Source: a virus. From it: a stretch of DNA of 43,167 bases. Made by a program: the position numbers and the translations under genes. Positions 16,448 through 24,844 of the stretch are shown here, piece by piece. Below the pieces are notes generated by a model. It did no database searches, was not told where the DNA came from, and worked only from the letters and a program-made list of their open reading frames with translations. The stretch lies in IMG/VR virus record IMGVR_UViG_3300047440_000037, positions 1 through 43,167 of that record. One strand, written 5' to 3'. Each line of letters starts with the position of its first letter. Position 1 is the stretch's first letter.

Positions 16448-18015
16448 ATACTAGCCCTTACGGTCTGCTCCATCAGTATGCGAGTTGCAAACCAATGTAT
16501 CTGCGAGGATAGGGACGCCGCCTCAAACCATAGCGAGGCAATGTACCCGATCCTGCCTACGGGGATAAAAATATTCTGCGTCGTCGCCGCGCCAGCCCAA
16601 TAGTCTTCGCCCCACTTGGCGACGTTCCAGATAGCCCCCTGCGGCGGTGTAATCGCGCTAATTACTAGGGGCTTCTCGCTCTCGAAATTGACGTTAATAC
16701 CACAGGCGATGCCGGGTATGCCGTCAGCTTGCAGCGCCAGGGACGCCATGTGGAACTGCTTATCCATGACGCCGATATTTTGGTCGTTGTCGAACGTGTT
16801 CCACGCCTGACGAGCAACGCCAACGACTTCTTTACCGTTATCCGTGACACCCTCGTCAGCCATGATAACGCGACCGTCGAAGGTGCTAAAGTACGCACGA
16901 CGGTTAAAGAGGCACCAGTCCAGCGCGGGCTGCTTGACGAACCGGCCCCAGGCGTTCGTATCCGTGTTCATGGCGAATTGTTGGTACTCGCCGGAGATAG
17001 CGCCCGTGATCGGCATGTTGATTATAAGCATCTGGCCGCGCGGGTAGATCATACCGCACCAGCCATGCACGAATTGATACTTGGTGCTGTCGGTGTAGTG
17101 CCGCCCCAATTTAGCGGTGATGTACTCGTCGCCCTTATTACCCTCACCCGACTGGCGGATTTGAGCGAAGGACATAACGCCTTCCTCGGTGATGAAGTAC
17201 ACGTCCGACCGGAAGCGCAGCCAGCCCTTCTTACCGATAGGCGGCGGACCGTAGTACCTGCCCACCAGCGACCATGTAGCCGAGTTGGAGGGGTCGATGC
17301 CCGAGTACAGGATATACTCGCCCTCCGTGGTCACGAACAGCGCGAAGTCCTGCGGACCCGTGCCGGTATCGCCCATCGAGAAGGACGTGATCGTGGCGAG
17401 ACTGCCACCCTTTAAAGATACTTGGGACAGGTCGAAGTAGGACGCTGCACCTTGGATCGCCCCCACGGCGAGGTAGTAGAACCCGAGTTGGTCTTCTTGG
17501 GCGAGAAACACACGACCTTTAAAGGTATGCGGGGAGTGCAGCGAGTTGGGGCCACCCGTAACGCCGGTAATCACCAGCGGGGCGGTCGCGACACCGTTAA
17601 AGGCAATAGGTTGATCGAGGCCCGAGAAGATCAGGAGCCACTGAGTAAGCGCGTTCGAGAACATCGTAGTCTGAACACGATTACCATTGCGACCCGAAGT
17701 CAGCGGGGGACCGACCGGCCCCGGCGACGACACATTGTAGATACTGCCGTTGCTGAAACCCAGCATAACCGCGCCAGTACCGCCCGTGTAAACTTCCAGG
17801 CTCTCCACCGGCCCCGGCAGTCCCGTGGCGCTATTTAAATGCCCTCCACGGGTATCAACGGACGTGTTGTGCGGGAACCAGTTGTCCAGTACGAACGCAT
17901 CGTTGTGCGGCATGGACGAGTAACTGTCACGCCCGTTCAGCCCGCCAGTCGGGGCCACAAGCATCGCGGGGGCGCTACGGCGCGTACGCTTAGGCTCACG
18001 ATGCTTTACAGGCAT
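16444..18015 (-). CDS. Tail nozzle/stopper-like beta protein, 523 aa
   Basis: The protein is beta-rich, with D-N-W-F-P-H-N and D-T-R-G-G-H-L-N near the N-terminus and repeated short strands, as in beta-propeller or nozzle proteins of podophage tails (P22 gp10-like packaged-DNA stabiliser or T7 gp12-like tail tubular B). The genes around it, adaptor upstream and fibre and ejection proteins downstream, match that role. The start shares TAATG with the previous gene, and a CTGTAAAG variant motif covers codons 2-5. The exact family is inferred. Confidence 0.7.
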   Translation of the reverse strand: MPVKHREPKRTRRSAPAMLVAPTGGLNGRDSYSSMPHNDAFVLDNWFPHNTSVDTRGGHLNSATGLPGPVESLEVYTGGTGAVMLGFSNGSIYNVSSPGPVGPPLTSGRNGNRVQTTMFSNALTQWLLIFSGLDQPIAFNGVATAPLVITGVTGGPNSLHSPHTFKGRVFLAQEDQLGFYYLAVGAIQGAASYFDLSQVSLKGGSLATITSFSMGDTGTGPQDFALFVTTEGEYILYSGIDPSNSATWSLVGRYYGPPPIGKKGWLRFRSDVYFITEEGVMSFAQIRQSGEGNKGDEYITAKLGRHYTDSTKYQFVHGWCGMIYPRGQMLIINMPITGAISGEYQQFAMNTDTNAWGRFVKQPALDWCLFNRRAYFSTFDGRVIMADEGVTDNGKEVVGVARQAWNTFDNDQNIGVMDKQFHMASLALQADGIPGIACGINVNFESEKPLVISAITPPQGAIWNVAKWGEDYWAGAATTQNIFIPVGRIGYIASLWFEAASLSSQIHWFATRILMEQTVRASI

Positions 18016-18722
18016 TATCCGAACCCTACCTCTGGCACGTAGCCCTCAGTCAGCGGCGCACCGTCCCACGGCGGACGGATGGCGACCGGCATGGAACCGA
18101 AGGCCAGGGATTGTGCGAGCCGGGAGTTGCGCGAGATTTCGTACTCGTCAAACTCCTCGGTGTAATCCAGGCCCTTCGCACGACGCAGCCGCCACTTGAG
18201 GCCCTTCTTGACCAGTTCCTCATGTACGAGGGAAACGTCCTGATCGTCGCCGTACGTGAAACCCAGCGTCACGCCGTCAGCCTTCACAATACGGTTCTTG
18301 GTCTTGTACTCGTACACCAAGGTTTCCGCCGCCTGCGGCACCGGGAGTATGTGAAGCTTTAAAGGGTTCCCGTACACACGGAAGCGGTACTGGCCGATAT
18401 CCGGCATGTTCTGCTTCTGCCGCGCCCAATCACCGGGCGTCAGGGAACCGCGCAACGCCTGATACCGCGCCGCCGCGTACATGGTATCGTCAATCTCATG
18501 CTCGAAATCAACGGGGAGCGCGTACGCCTCCTGTCCCGGCACAGTAAGGATGGAACCCACCATCACCAGCACCGGCCAGTCCATCAGCGACAGATCTTCC
18601 AGGCTTTCTTTAGCGAGACTGAGTAGCTGCCGCGAGAGTTGGTCAGCGCCGGTCACGATAGCGGTAGGCCGCTGTATCCCTACGGCGTCCACAGTATCGT
18701 GGCAGATTTGCAGTAGGGGCAC
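18015..18722 (-). CDS. Head-tail/tail tube adaptor-like protein
   Basis: This 235-residue protein has the look of podophage head-to-tail adaptors (P22 gp4-like or T7 gp11-like). It has an N-terminal helix pair (I-C-H-D-T-V-D-A-V-G, then S-R-Q-L-L-S-L-A-K-E-S-L-E-D-L), a beta sandwich with L-P-V-D-F-E and Y-R-F-R-V-Y-G-N-P-L, and a C-terminal helix. The GTG start at 18722 is preceded by AAAGGGAGG, a strong ribosome-binding site overlapping the TTTAAA motif that ends the upstream gene. Confidence 0.72.
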   Translation of the reverse strand: MPLLQICHDTVDAVGIQRPTAIVTGADQLSRQLLSLAKESLEDLSLMDWPVLVMVGSILTVPGQEAYALPVDFEHEIDDTMYAAARYQALRGSLTPGDWARQKQNMPDIGQYRFRVYGNPLKLHILPVPQAAETLVYEYKTKNRIVKADGVTLGFTYGDDQDVSLVHEELVKKGLKWRLRRAKGLDYTEEFDEYEISRNSRLAQSLAFGSMPVAIRPPWDGAPLTEGYVPEVGFG

Positions 18723-18734
18723 AGCGGCCTCCCT

Positions 18735-19412
18735 TTAAATGATCGACGCGGTGGCGGGGATCAGCGGGGCGGGGATATCCACCCTCGGCGGCGTCGGCTG
18801 CGGCGTACCCGGCTGCTTCTCCGCGTCTCGCGCGTCCAGCTTGTCCGACAGGGCCTTGATCTGCGCTTGCAGGTCCGCCTTGTCCGTATTGGCGCGTTCA
18901 AGCTGCGCGGCCAGTTCCGTAGCGAACGCGCCGTTCTTGGCGTTCTCCATGTACGCCTTGGCCTTCTCGCGCCAAGTACGACCATCGGGGCCGACGACGC
19001 CCAGGCGATCATCGGACAGCGCGGCCATCGCCTCGACGGTGAAAATCTTCGCGACCTTTAAAGACGCGACCATCGTGCGCGTCATTTCCGGCCACTGAGC
19101 CAGCGGAGTACCCGACAGGCTCGCGTCGTTCTTCTCGGCGCTGTCGAAGTCTTCGATGTACTTCTTGTATTCCTCGTACTTCACGCCGTACTTGGGCTTG
19201 ACCGCCTTCGCCTCCGGGGCGAGATAGCGGACGGCCTCGAAGATCGGCGTACTGTTGCCCGAGCCGGGCGAAATCACTTCGACGTACACAACCTCGTCGA
19301 AAATCGGGCGACCGTGCTGCTCCGACAGCCAAGCGTTCTGTGCGGCATCGCGCCAGATACGCAGCGCGGAGCCGTCGTCGGTCTTGTATTGGGGGTCGCT
19401 GTGCTGATCCAT
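18735..19412 (-). CDS. Virion-region protein with C-terminal coiled coil, 225 aa
   Basis: The N-terminal region is soluble. The middle contains S-G-T-P-L-A-Q-W-P, then helical segments with A-A-L-S-D-D-R-L-G-V-V-G that resemble a helix-hairpin-helix. Residues about 160-200 form a coiled coil (L-A-A-Q-L-E-R-A onward), followed by a proline-rich tail. Proteins of this layout are common beside podophage capsid genes, but their role is not established. The TAA stop lies inside the motif TTTAAA. Confidence 0.72.
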   Translation of the reverse strand: MDQHSDPQYKTDDGSALRIWRDAAQNAWLSEQHGRPIFDEVVYVEVISPGSGNSTPIFEAVRYLAPEAKAVKPKYGVKYEEYKKYIEDFDSAEKNDASLSGTPLAQWPEMTRTMVASLKVAKIFTVEAMAALSDDRLGVVGPDGRTWREKAKAYMENAKNGAFATELAAQLERANTDKADLQAQIKALSDKLDARDAEKQPGTPQPTPPRVDIPAPLIPATASII

Positions 19413-19434
19413 TATTGCTCTCTCTGAAAATGAC

Positions 19435-19456
19435 GGGGAACCTTTAAAGGTCCCCC
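19435..19456 (-). terminator. Motif-centred stem-loop downstream of capsid/decoration genes
   Basis: Arms GGGGAACC and GGTCCCC, with one bulged base, enclose TTTAAA. Read on the minus strand, the hairpin lies between the decoration gene and the next gene and is followed within a few bases by TTTT. It could be a partial terminator or 3'-end stabiliser that sets capsid and decoration levels above the downstream tail genes. Confidence 0.45.
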
Positions 19457-19483
19457 GCCAACACGACCACCCAGGACGGAAGG

Positions 19484-19990
19484 TTAGGTGATCTGACCTT
19501 GCATGAACGGGTTGTTCAGGCTGACGTACGCCTTGCCCGCCGACGGTACGCCGACAGCGGTGACGGCACGCGCGCCAAGAATTTGTTGTCCCGCAGCCGC
19601 CGCACTCGTCACAGCGCCGGGGGTGGCGCTGGCGAATACGGGACCGGCGACGACGCCAGCGATGGCGTTGACTTCCGCGACACCCGTGATCTGATACCAG
19701 CCGAATTGGCCGACACCGATGGCGGCGGACGCCACGCCGACGAGCGCGGACGAGTTACCCGCACCAGCCGCGAGGCGGGCGGCGGTCGGCGCACCGGGGA
19801 TGGGGTTGATGATAACCATATCCCCGATCAGTACACCGGCAACGCCAGGGCCGTACACGAAGTCCGCCGTACCCAGCGTGTCGTCCACGAACGTAGTGAC
19901 GCTACCCGCAGGGTACGCCGAAGCAGGGTTGGCCCCACCCGGCGTCAGAACACCGAGCGATGCGTTGGGGCCGCTTTCCCAATTAGCCAT
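19484..19990 (-). CDS. DUF2190-like capsid decoration protein
   Basis: This 168-residue protein is rich in alanine, glycine and valine and low in charge. Short strands and the pattern G-V-A-S-A-A-I-G-V-G-Q-F-G-W-Y-Q-I-T-G-V fit DUF2190 or similar beta-barrel capsid-decoration proteins. It lies directly after the major capsid gene. The ATG overlaps a TTTAAATG motif with GGAGT upstream, almost the same start context as the capsid gene. Confidence 0.72.
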   Translation of the reverse strand: MANWESGPNASLGVLTPGGANPASAYPAGSVTTFVDDTLGTADFVYGPGVAGVLIGDMVIINPIPGAPTAARLAAGAGNSSALVGVASAAIGVGQFGWYQITGVAEVNAIAGVVAGPVFASATPGAVTSAAAAGQQILGARAVTAVGVPSAGKAYVSLNNPFMQGQIT

Positions 19991-20024
19991 TTAAAGTACT
20001 CCATGAAAGGAGTGGAAGGGGTGA

Positions 20025-20044
20025 CGGGAGTTTTAAAGCTCCCG
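20025..20044 (-). other. Near-perfect palindrome around TTTAAAG between capsid and decoration genes
   Basis: CGGGAG and CTCCCG arms enclose TTTTAAAG, giving a 20-base inverted repeat with a single G-T pair. It sits in the 67-base gap between two highly expressed virion genes. A role in mRNA processing, stability or attenuation is plausible. No T-tract follows on the minus strand, so it is not a convincing intrinsic terminator. Confidence 0.45.
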
Positions 20045-20057
20045 CCGTGCGATAGTA

Positions 20058-21029
20058 CTAGTCCTTGAGGACCGCCTGCATCATGCCGCCCGAAAGCGTC
20101 ATGTTGCCAGCCCAGCCCATGAGCTGCACCATCGCGTCTTGGTTCGTACTGAACCGCTGCTTCTCGCCCAGGGCGACGTACCGGCGCTTGGTGTGGTGGC
20201 GCAGGTAGATGTAGTCGCTGTTGAGGAAGAACATATGGTTCGCGGGGCAGCCGCCGCCGATACCGCCGTCGAACACCACGTCCGCCGACTGGTACTTCAG
20301 GCTCTCGAACCCGGCTTCGGCCATCGCCGCCGACGTGAAGCGTTGCTGCGGCTGCAAAGCCTCCCAATACAGACGGTAGTAGTTGTTGTCCGTCATAATC
20401 AGGTCGGGCTTCTCGTTGCCGCGAACCACGGACAGCCACGTACGGTTCATGTACGAGAGAATGTTCGCGGTAGTCGCGGCGGCGCCGAAGTCCGTGGTGG
20501 CGTCGAACGACTGGTTACGCCAGAACGACCAGTTCGCCCGGTTGATATTCCCGACGATCCCGGTGTTCACGTCCGCCACCAGCAGGGCCAGCCCGCCGAT
20601 GGACTTACCGCCGGCAGCGGTGCCGTCGCCGTACACGGCGAGGCCCATTTGGTTCTTCATCGTACGTTCGGAGTTGCCGATGCGGCTCTCCAACAGGTCG
20701 ATGAAGGCTTCGTCGCCGCTGTTCATCAGTTGTTCGAGGCCGCTGATGGTCACGGCGACGGCGCATTGCTTCCAGTTGTACTCGGCGGCGCTGAACACCT
20801 CTTGCGGGCTGATGTTCAGAGGGTCGTACCCGCTGTACCACCCGAAAGTACCGTTCTCGGCAAATTCGAGTTCCTGGATGATTTTGGACCCGCCGTCGGC
20901 GGGCTTGGCCTTACCCTTCCGCTCCATGCGGTCGAGTAGGGCGTGAGACTTGGACACGTTGTCCGCGAGCGCGCGGGAACGGTTCTCAATCGTCGTGGTG
21001 ACGACTTCGGACAGGTTGGGGACAGCCAT
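20058..21029 (-). CDS. Major capsid protein
   Basis: This 323-residue protein is of the HK97-fold type expected at this position, downstream of terminase, portal and scaffold. The N-terminus (V-T-T-T-I-E-N-R-S-R-A-L-A-D-N) is followed by G-G-S-K-I-I-Q-E-L-E-F-A-E-N, like the N-arm and E-loop region of podophage capsid proteins, and S-D-Y-I-Y-L-R lies near the end. The gene has no internal TTTAAA over 972 bases but has one at its start (TTTAAATG) and one just after its stop. GGAGTG precedes the start. Confidence 0.85.
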   Translation of the reverse strand: MAVPNLSEVVTTTIENRSRALADNVSKSHALLDRMERKGKAKPADGGSKIIQELEFAENGTFGWYSGYDPLNISPQEVFSAAEYNWKQCAVAVTISGLEQLMNSGDEAFIDLLESRIGNSERTMKNQMGLAVYGDGTAAGGKSIGGLALLVADVNTGIVGNINRANWSFWRNQSFDATTDFGAAATTANILSYMNRTWLSVVRGNEKPDLIMTDNNYYRLYWEALQPQQRFTSAAMAEAGFESLKYQSADVVFDGGIGGGCPANHMFFLNSDYIYLRHHTKRRYVALGEKQRFSTNQDAMVQLMGWAGNMTLSGGMMQAVLKD

Positions 21030-21050
21030 TTAAAGGCACTCCAAAAGGGT

Positions 21051-22196
21051 TCAGGAGGCGGCGGCCATACTTGCCTTGATGGTGTCTCGGAGACTACGGT
21101 TCGGATCATCCGGGGCCGTAGGTGCAGCCGTAGGAGTGCCGGGCTTGACACTCACACTGGCAGAGCGTGCGCGATCCACCTTCTCCGCACCCTGACGCAG
21201 ACGTTCCGCTTCACCAGCGGCGGCTGCCGCTGCTTGCATCTTCGTCCGTACTGTCGGGCTACCCCAGCAAGCGCGGTCATACGCTTCCTGTAGGATTTGC
21301 CGGTGCGGCATGTTGGGGTTCTGCGCTTGTACGGCACTGATAAAAGGCAGTACGTCGTTACCGAGTTCGTCGAAGTACGGGCGCAGGGGCTTACCGTCCT
21401 GGCCTTTCTCCGATGCGAAAGCTACGATACCTTGTACGGTCTGATTGTGCCGCTCCTGCATCTGCTGCTGTGTTTCCTGCTGACGCTGCTGCTGCAATTC
21501 AGCGACTTGCTGTTGCAGGGCTGCGTACTGCGGGTCCACGGGTTCTTGTCCGAGTACCAGTTCTTCAAGATCGACGCCGTTGTTCTCAGCGATATACTGG
21601 ATGAACGCCGCTGGATCACGACCCGCGAAATCGGACAAGGCGAGTAGCTGATTTAAAGCTACTGCCTCAGTCATGCCGTTCATAGCCCACGCCTGACGGC
21701 GAGGAGCAATCAATTGCTCGACCTGTTCGAGTTGCGCGAACCGCTGTTGGCGGCTGTTCACGTCGTCCATTGTACGCGCAAGGTACGCTTGCGTTTCCGC
21801 CGGGAGCGACTGGAATACTGCGGGGTCAATGCCCTGCGGCGCTGCCACTACGGGCGCTGCTGGCGGGGCGTTGGGATCGAGTACAGGCGGGGCCGATTGT
21901 GCGGATTGTGCGGCGAACGTACCGTCGGGGTTACGTGCGCGGCCACCGTCCTGGCTCGCAGCCGGGGGCGTATCCTCGCCACCCTTTAAAGCACTTGAGA
22001 TTTGATCGCGGATACTGAGGGGCTTTTCGCTCGTATCCTCTTTCAGCACGGTCGGGCGAGGCTGTACCGGGCGCTGATTGTTCAGTTCCAGCGCGTCCTG
22101 GCCGTGCGCCGGTACGTTGCCCTCGTTGACGCTGACGGTGGCTTCGCCAGTACCGTTCAGGTCCGAGACAAAATCAGCGTCCATCGGATCGGCCAT
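21051..22196 (-). CDS. Scaffolding protein (probable)
   Basis: The 381-residue product is acidic at the N-terminus, with disordered proline- and alanine-rich stretches, a glutamine-rich coiled-coil centre (A-L-Q-Q-Q-V-A-E-L-Q-Q-Q-R) and a basic helical C-terminus. That is the usual layout of phage capsid scaffolds. It lies just before the major capsid gene in transcription order, as scaffolds do. Confidence 0.75.
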   Translation of the reverse strand: MADPMDADFVSDLNGTGEATVSVNEGNVPAHGQDALELNNQRPVQPRPTVLKEDTSEKPLSIRDQISSALKGGEDTPPAASQDGGRARNPDGTFAAQSAQSAPPVLDPNAPPAAPVVAAPQGIDPAVFQSLPAETQAYLARTMDDVNSRQQRFAQLEQVEQLIAPRRQAWAMNGMTEAVALNQLLALSDFAGRDPAAFIQYIAENNGVDLEELVLGQEPVDPQYAALQQQVAELQQQRQQETQQQMQERHNQTVQGIVAFASEKGQDGKPLRPYFDELGNDVLPFISAVQAQNPNMPHRQILQEAYDRACWGSPTVRTKMQAAAAAAGEAERLRQGAEKVDRARSASVSVKPGTPTAAPTAPDDPNRSLRDTIKASMAAAS

Positions 22197-22197
22197 G

Positions 22198-22602
22198 CTA
22201 GTCCGCCTTTATGGTTGAAGCTACTTCCGCGTGAACGGCAGCTTGTACTTTGACTTGTTCGTCGTAAGTGGCTTGGGGGAGCGCCTTAACTTCTTCAATA
22301 CGGCGCTTAATGGCTTCGCCAATGTCGCGCGTTTTCGGCGCTTCGGCGGGTCCGCTTCCCACTCGCTCATTACCGACCTCGATTACGTCATGGGCCTTTA
22401 AATGGTCCCGGTGCGCCGAACGCGACGTAATCATCGTACCGTCGATGGGCGACTTGTACTCGCCAATGTCGCGGACGTACATGGGGGAAGGAAGGTCGGA
22501 GCGGTTCTCGCTTACTGCTTCCGGGGCCTGGTAAATACACACGCCGTTCTCGTACTCAGCGAGTAATTTACCACCACGATAGACGGCCCGATAGCGTTGC
22601 AC
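22198..22602 (-). CDS. Small virion-region protein, 134 aa
   Basis: I take the GTG at 22602 as start because GGAGCGAGTAGG lies just upstream and the preceding portal gene ends at 22658. The centre has I-G-E-Y-K-S-P-I-D-G-T-M-I-T-S-R-S and R-D-H-L-K-A-H-D-V-I-E-V-G-N, a pattern common in small podophage proteins encoded between portal and scaffold. The C-terminus is helical. Function unknown. The frame is open far upstream but only as a shadow of the portal gene. Confidence 0.72.
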   Translation of the reverse strand: MQRYRAVYRGGKLLAEYENGVCIYQAPEAVSENRSDLPSPMYVRDIGEYKSPIDGTMITSRSAHRDHLKAHDVIEVGNERVGSGPAEAPKTRDIGEAIKRRIEEVKALPQATYDEQVKVQAAVHAEVASTIKAD

Positions 22603-22657
22603 TAACCTACTCGCTCCGACTGGTCCCAACCCCTGTAAACCCACCCCCCTAGGGGCG

Positions 22658-24844
22658 TCAATCCCCCTCGGGAGCCGTTGGCTCCGGTGCGGCCTCAATG
22701 TCCCGTTCCTGGGCCTCTGCGGCGGCTTCCCGGTCGGCCTGATGGTCGGCAAGGTCCAAGTCCTGTTTCTCGCGGTCACGGTCGCGGTCAGCCTGGGCGT
22801 CGTCAAGCCACGCACGCTCGACGGCTTCATCCCGTACTGTGACTTCCTCGCCGTCTTCCAGGGCAAACTCAGCGAGGGCGGCGTCATGGAGAACTTTAAA
22901 GCGTTCGTTCTTCTCCATTTCCTCCTTGACACGTACTTCACGTTCGCGCACCCGGAGTTCCGCCAGTTTAAGGTCGAAGCCGCGCATTGCCTCTTGGTGA
23001 CGGTTCTGCTCCGCAATTCCCTCGTTACTGATCTTGGCCTGCTCGGCTTGCGACCGCGCTTGCTGGTCCTTCTCCTTGATTTCCAGTTCGCGACCCTTGG
23101 CTGCGTTTTCAGCCTGTACTTTCTCCTTGGCGACGTTGGCAGCGGCCTTCTTGCCGTCCTTATCCTCGTCCTTCGGACGGTTAGCCATCGCCTTAGCCAC
23201 CTTCTCAAACTCGTCTTGGATCGGGCGCGACGACGGGAAACTACGTACTGTGAACAGCAGCAGTTGACCCATGAGCGGGCCAAGCTCGGGGGTAGCCTCA
23301 ATCGCCGGTACTGCTTGCTGCATGAACGCGCCAGCGGCGGCAAGGAATTGCGCCCGGTCAGTACGCTCTTGTTCCTGGTCAGCCGCCAGAGTACTGTCAG
23401 TCTCGATGCTGATGGCGGCGAGGCGGCGAATGTCGGACTTGATAAGGTCGCAGGCCGCTTTAAAGGTCTGCACCTGCTGTTGGAGCGACTGGTCCTGCTG
23501 TACGGCCTGCGGGTCGGGGATGGAGACACCGCTGAATACGGCCAGCGTCTCCGGGGAGCAATGCTCCGCGATCAGTTCACCGGCCAGGGCGAGTAAGTCG
23601 CGCGCGAACCGCTGGATTTCCGCTTGCATCTTTTTGACGCGCGCACCGGCCCAATCGGCTTTGATGTTTTGCGCGCCCAGGGTTTCGGATGCTTTAGAGA
23701 CACCGCGTACGATATCCGAAAAGCCCGTAATCTCGTAGATTTCCGCCTTACATACTTCGCGGGCCTTGAGCAGTTCGTTGAGGGTTTTGACGACCGTATC
23801 AATCGGCACCCATTGTACTGACCCGTTGATGCCGCCATTCTGCGCGAACAGCGCCCAGGCGTCAACCGCGATCATGCGGTTTCCCGCGCTCGGGTTGAGT
23901 ATGTCAGACAGCTTCGCCTGCGAGCCGTCGTACAGGCCGACCACCCGCAGCGCCTCGCCCAGCAGCCGGATGCGCTTGGTCAGGACGTTTAAAGTCTCCG
24001 CCTGCGACTTGTACTGCGAGTACAGCGGGCGGGGAACGAAGGTGCGGGTGTTGAAGATGGCGCGGATCGGACGCGGGCAGGGGAAGAACCGCTTGAGCTT
24101 TAAAGGGTCCGGCTTGTCGTCCAGCAGTTCTGGCAGGCCCTCGCCGTACCAGTACACCGTCTTAGTACGCTTGTCCCAAATCTCCCACACTTCCGCCGTC
24201 TCGCCGGGGTTGTCCGTCTCCCGGTTCAGGCTCTCCCGTGTGGTGTACGTGAGCTTGTTGGCCTTGTCCGCGCCAAACCGCTTAGTCGCATCCTTCTTGT
24301 CCAGCCAGAGGCGCTTGGCGACCCACGGCACCTGCTTCCAGTTACGCGCGACGCCGCAGAGGAAGTCCTGCCAGTACACATACTCCATGTGTACCATTTC
24401 ATCCAGTAGTTTGGCGTCCTTGCCCTCGCCCTCGATGTTGGCGTCGTAGCGCACCCAGCCATTACCCAGGCCCGGTAGCAGGAAGTCCTCGACTACTCCA
24501 TCCATGAGTTCGTCGAAGTCTTCCTCCTTCATAACGTAGGTGAGGGAGTTTTCCAGGATCAGCGCGGCCACCTGCGCTACGTCCGTCGCCGTGTCCTTGC
24601 TGCGAAGCGTGACGTACGGCACCGGCGTTTGCGCGTACAGGTTGGGCCTGATCGTCTCCGTGGACGAGTACAGGATGTTGTACTTGTCCTTCGACGCCGC
24701 CTCGTTACCGTCCGCCTTCTGGAGCCGGTACACGTCAACGACCTGATCGCCGCCGTCCCAAAACCCTTTAAAGCGTTTCTTCGCGCGCTCCAACTCACCG
24801 CACCAGTACGAAGCTTGATCGTCTTGGTAAACCTGAGCGGCCAT
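22658..24844 (-). CDS. Portal protein
   Basis: The 728-residue size and the start (residues 20-70: F-K-G-F-W-D-G-G-D-Q-V-V-D then S-S-T-E-T-I-R-P-N-L-Y) match P22-like podophage portal proteins, the dodecameric channel for DNA entry. The C-terminal third (from about residue 560) is a highly charged, long coiled-coil region rich in Glu, Lys and Gln, like the barrel extension of P22-type portals. It shares TAATG with the terminase gene. Confidence 0.85.
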   Translation of the reverse strand: MAAQVYQDDQASYWCGELERAKKRFKGFWDGGDQVVDVYRLQKADGNEAASKDKYNILYSSTETIRPNLYAQTPVPYVTLRSKDTATDVAQVAALILENSLTYVMKEEDFDELMDGVVEDFLLPGLGNGWVRYDANIEGEGKDAKLLDEMVHMEYVYWQDFLCGVARNWKQVPWVAKRLWLDKKDATKRFGADKANKLTYTTRESLNRETDNPGETAEVWEIWDKRTKTVYWYGEGLPELLDDKPDPLKLKRFFPCPRPIRAIFNTRTFVPRPLYSQYKSQAETLNVLTKRIRLLGEALRVVGLYDGSQAKLSDILNPSAGNRMIAVDAWALFAQNGGINGSVQWVPIDTVVKTLNELLKAREVCKAEIYEITGFSDIVRGVSKASETLGAQNIKADWAGARVKKMQAEIQRFARDLLALAGELIAEHCSPETLAVFSGVSIPDPQAVQQDQSLQQQVQTFKAACDLIKSDIRRLAAISIETDSTLAADQEQERTDRAQFLAAAGAFMQQAVPAIEATPELGPLMGQLLLFTVRSFPSSRPIQDEFEKVAKAMANRPKDEDKDGKKAAANVAKEKVQAENAAKGRELEIKEKDQQARSQAEQAKISNEGIAEQNRHQEAMRGFDLKLAELRVREREVRVKEEMEKNERFKVLHDAALAEFALEDGEEVTVRDEAVERAWLDDAQADRDRDREKQDLDLADHQADREAAAEAQERDIEAAPEPTAPEGD

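Noticed and set aside
20139-20939. 266-codon open frame opposite the major capsid gene
   Set aside because: It is a shadow of the GC-rich capsid gene on the other strand, with no family likeness.
22603-23529. Upstream part of the long minus-strand frame that ends at 22198
   Set aside because: The Arg/Ser-rich extension is a shadow of the portal gene; the real small gene starts at 22602 with a good ribosome-binding site.
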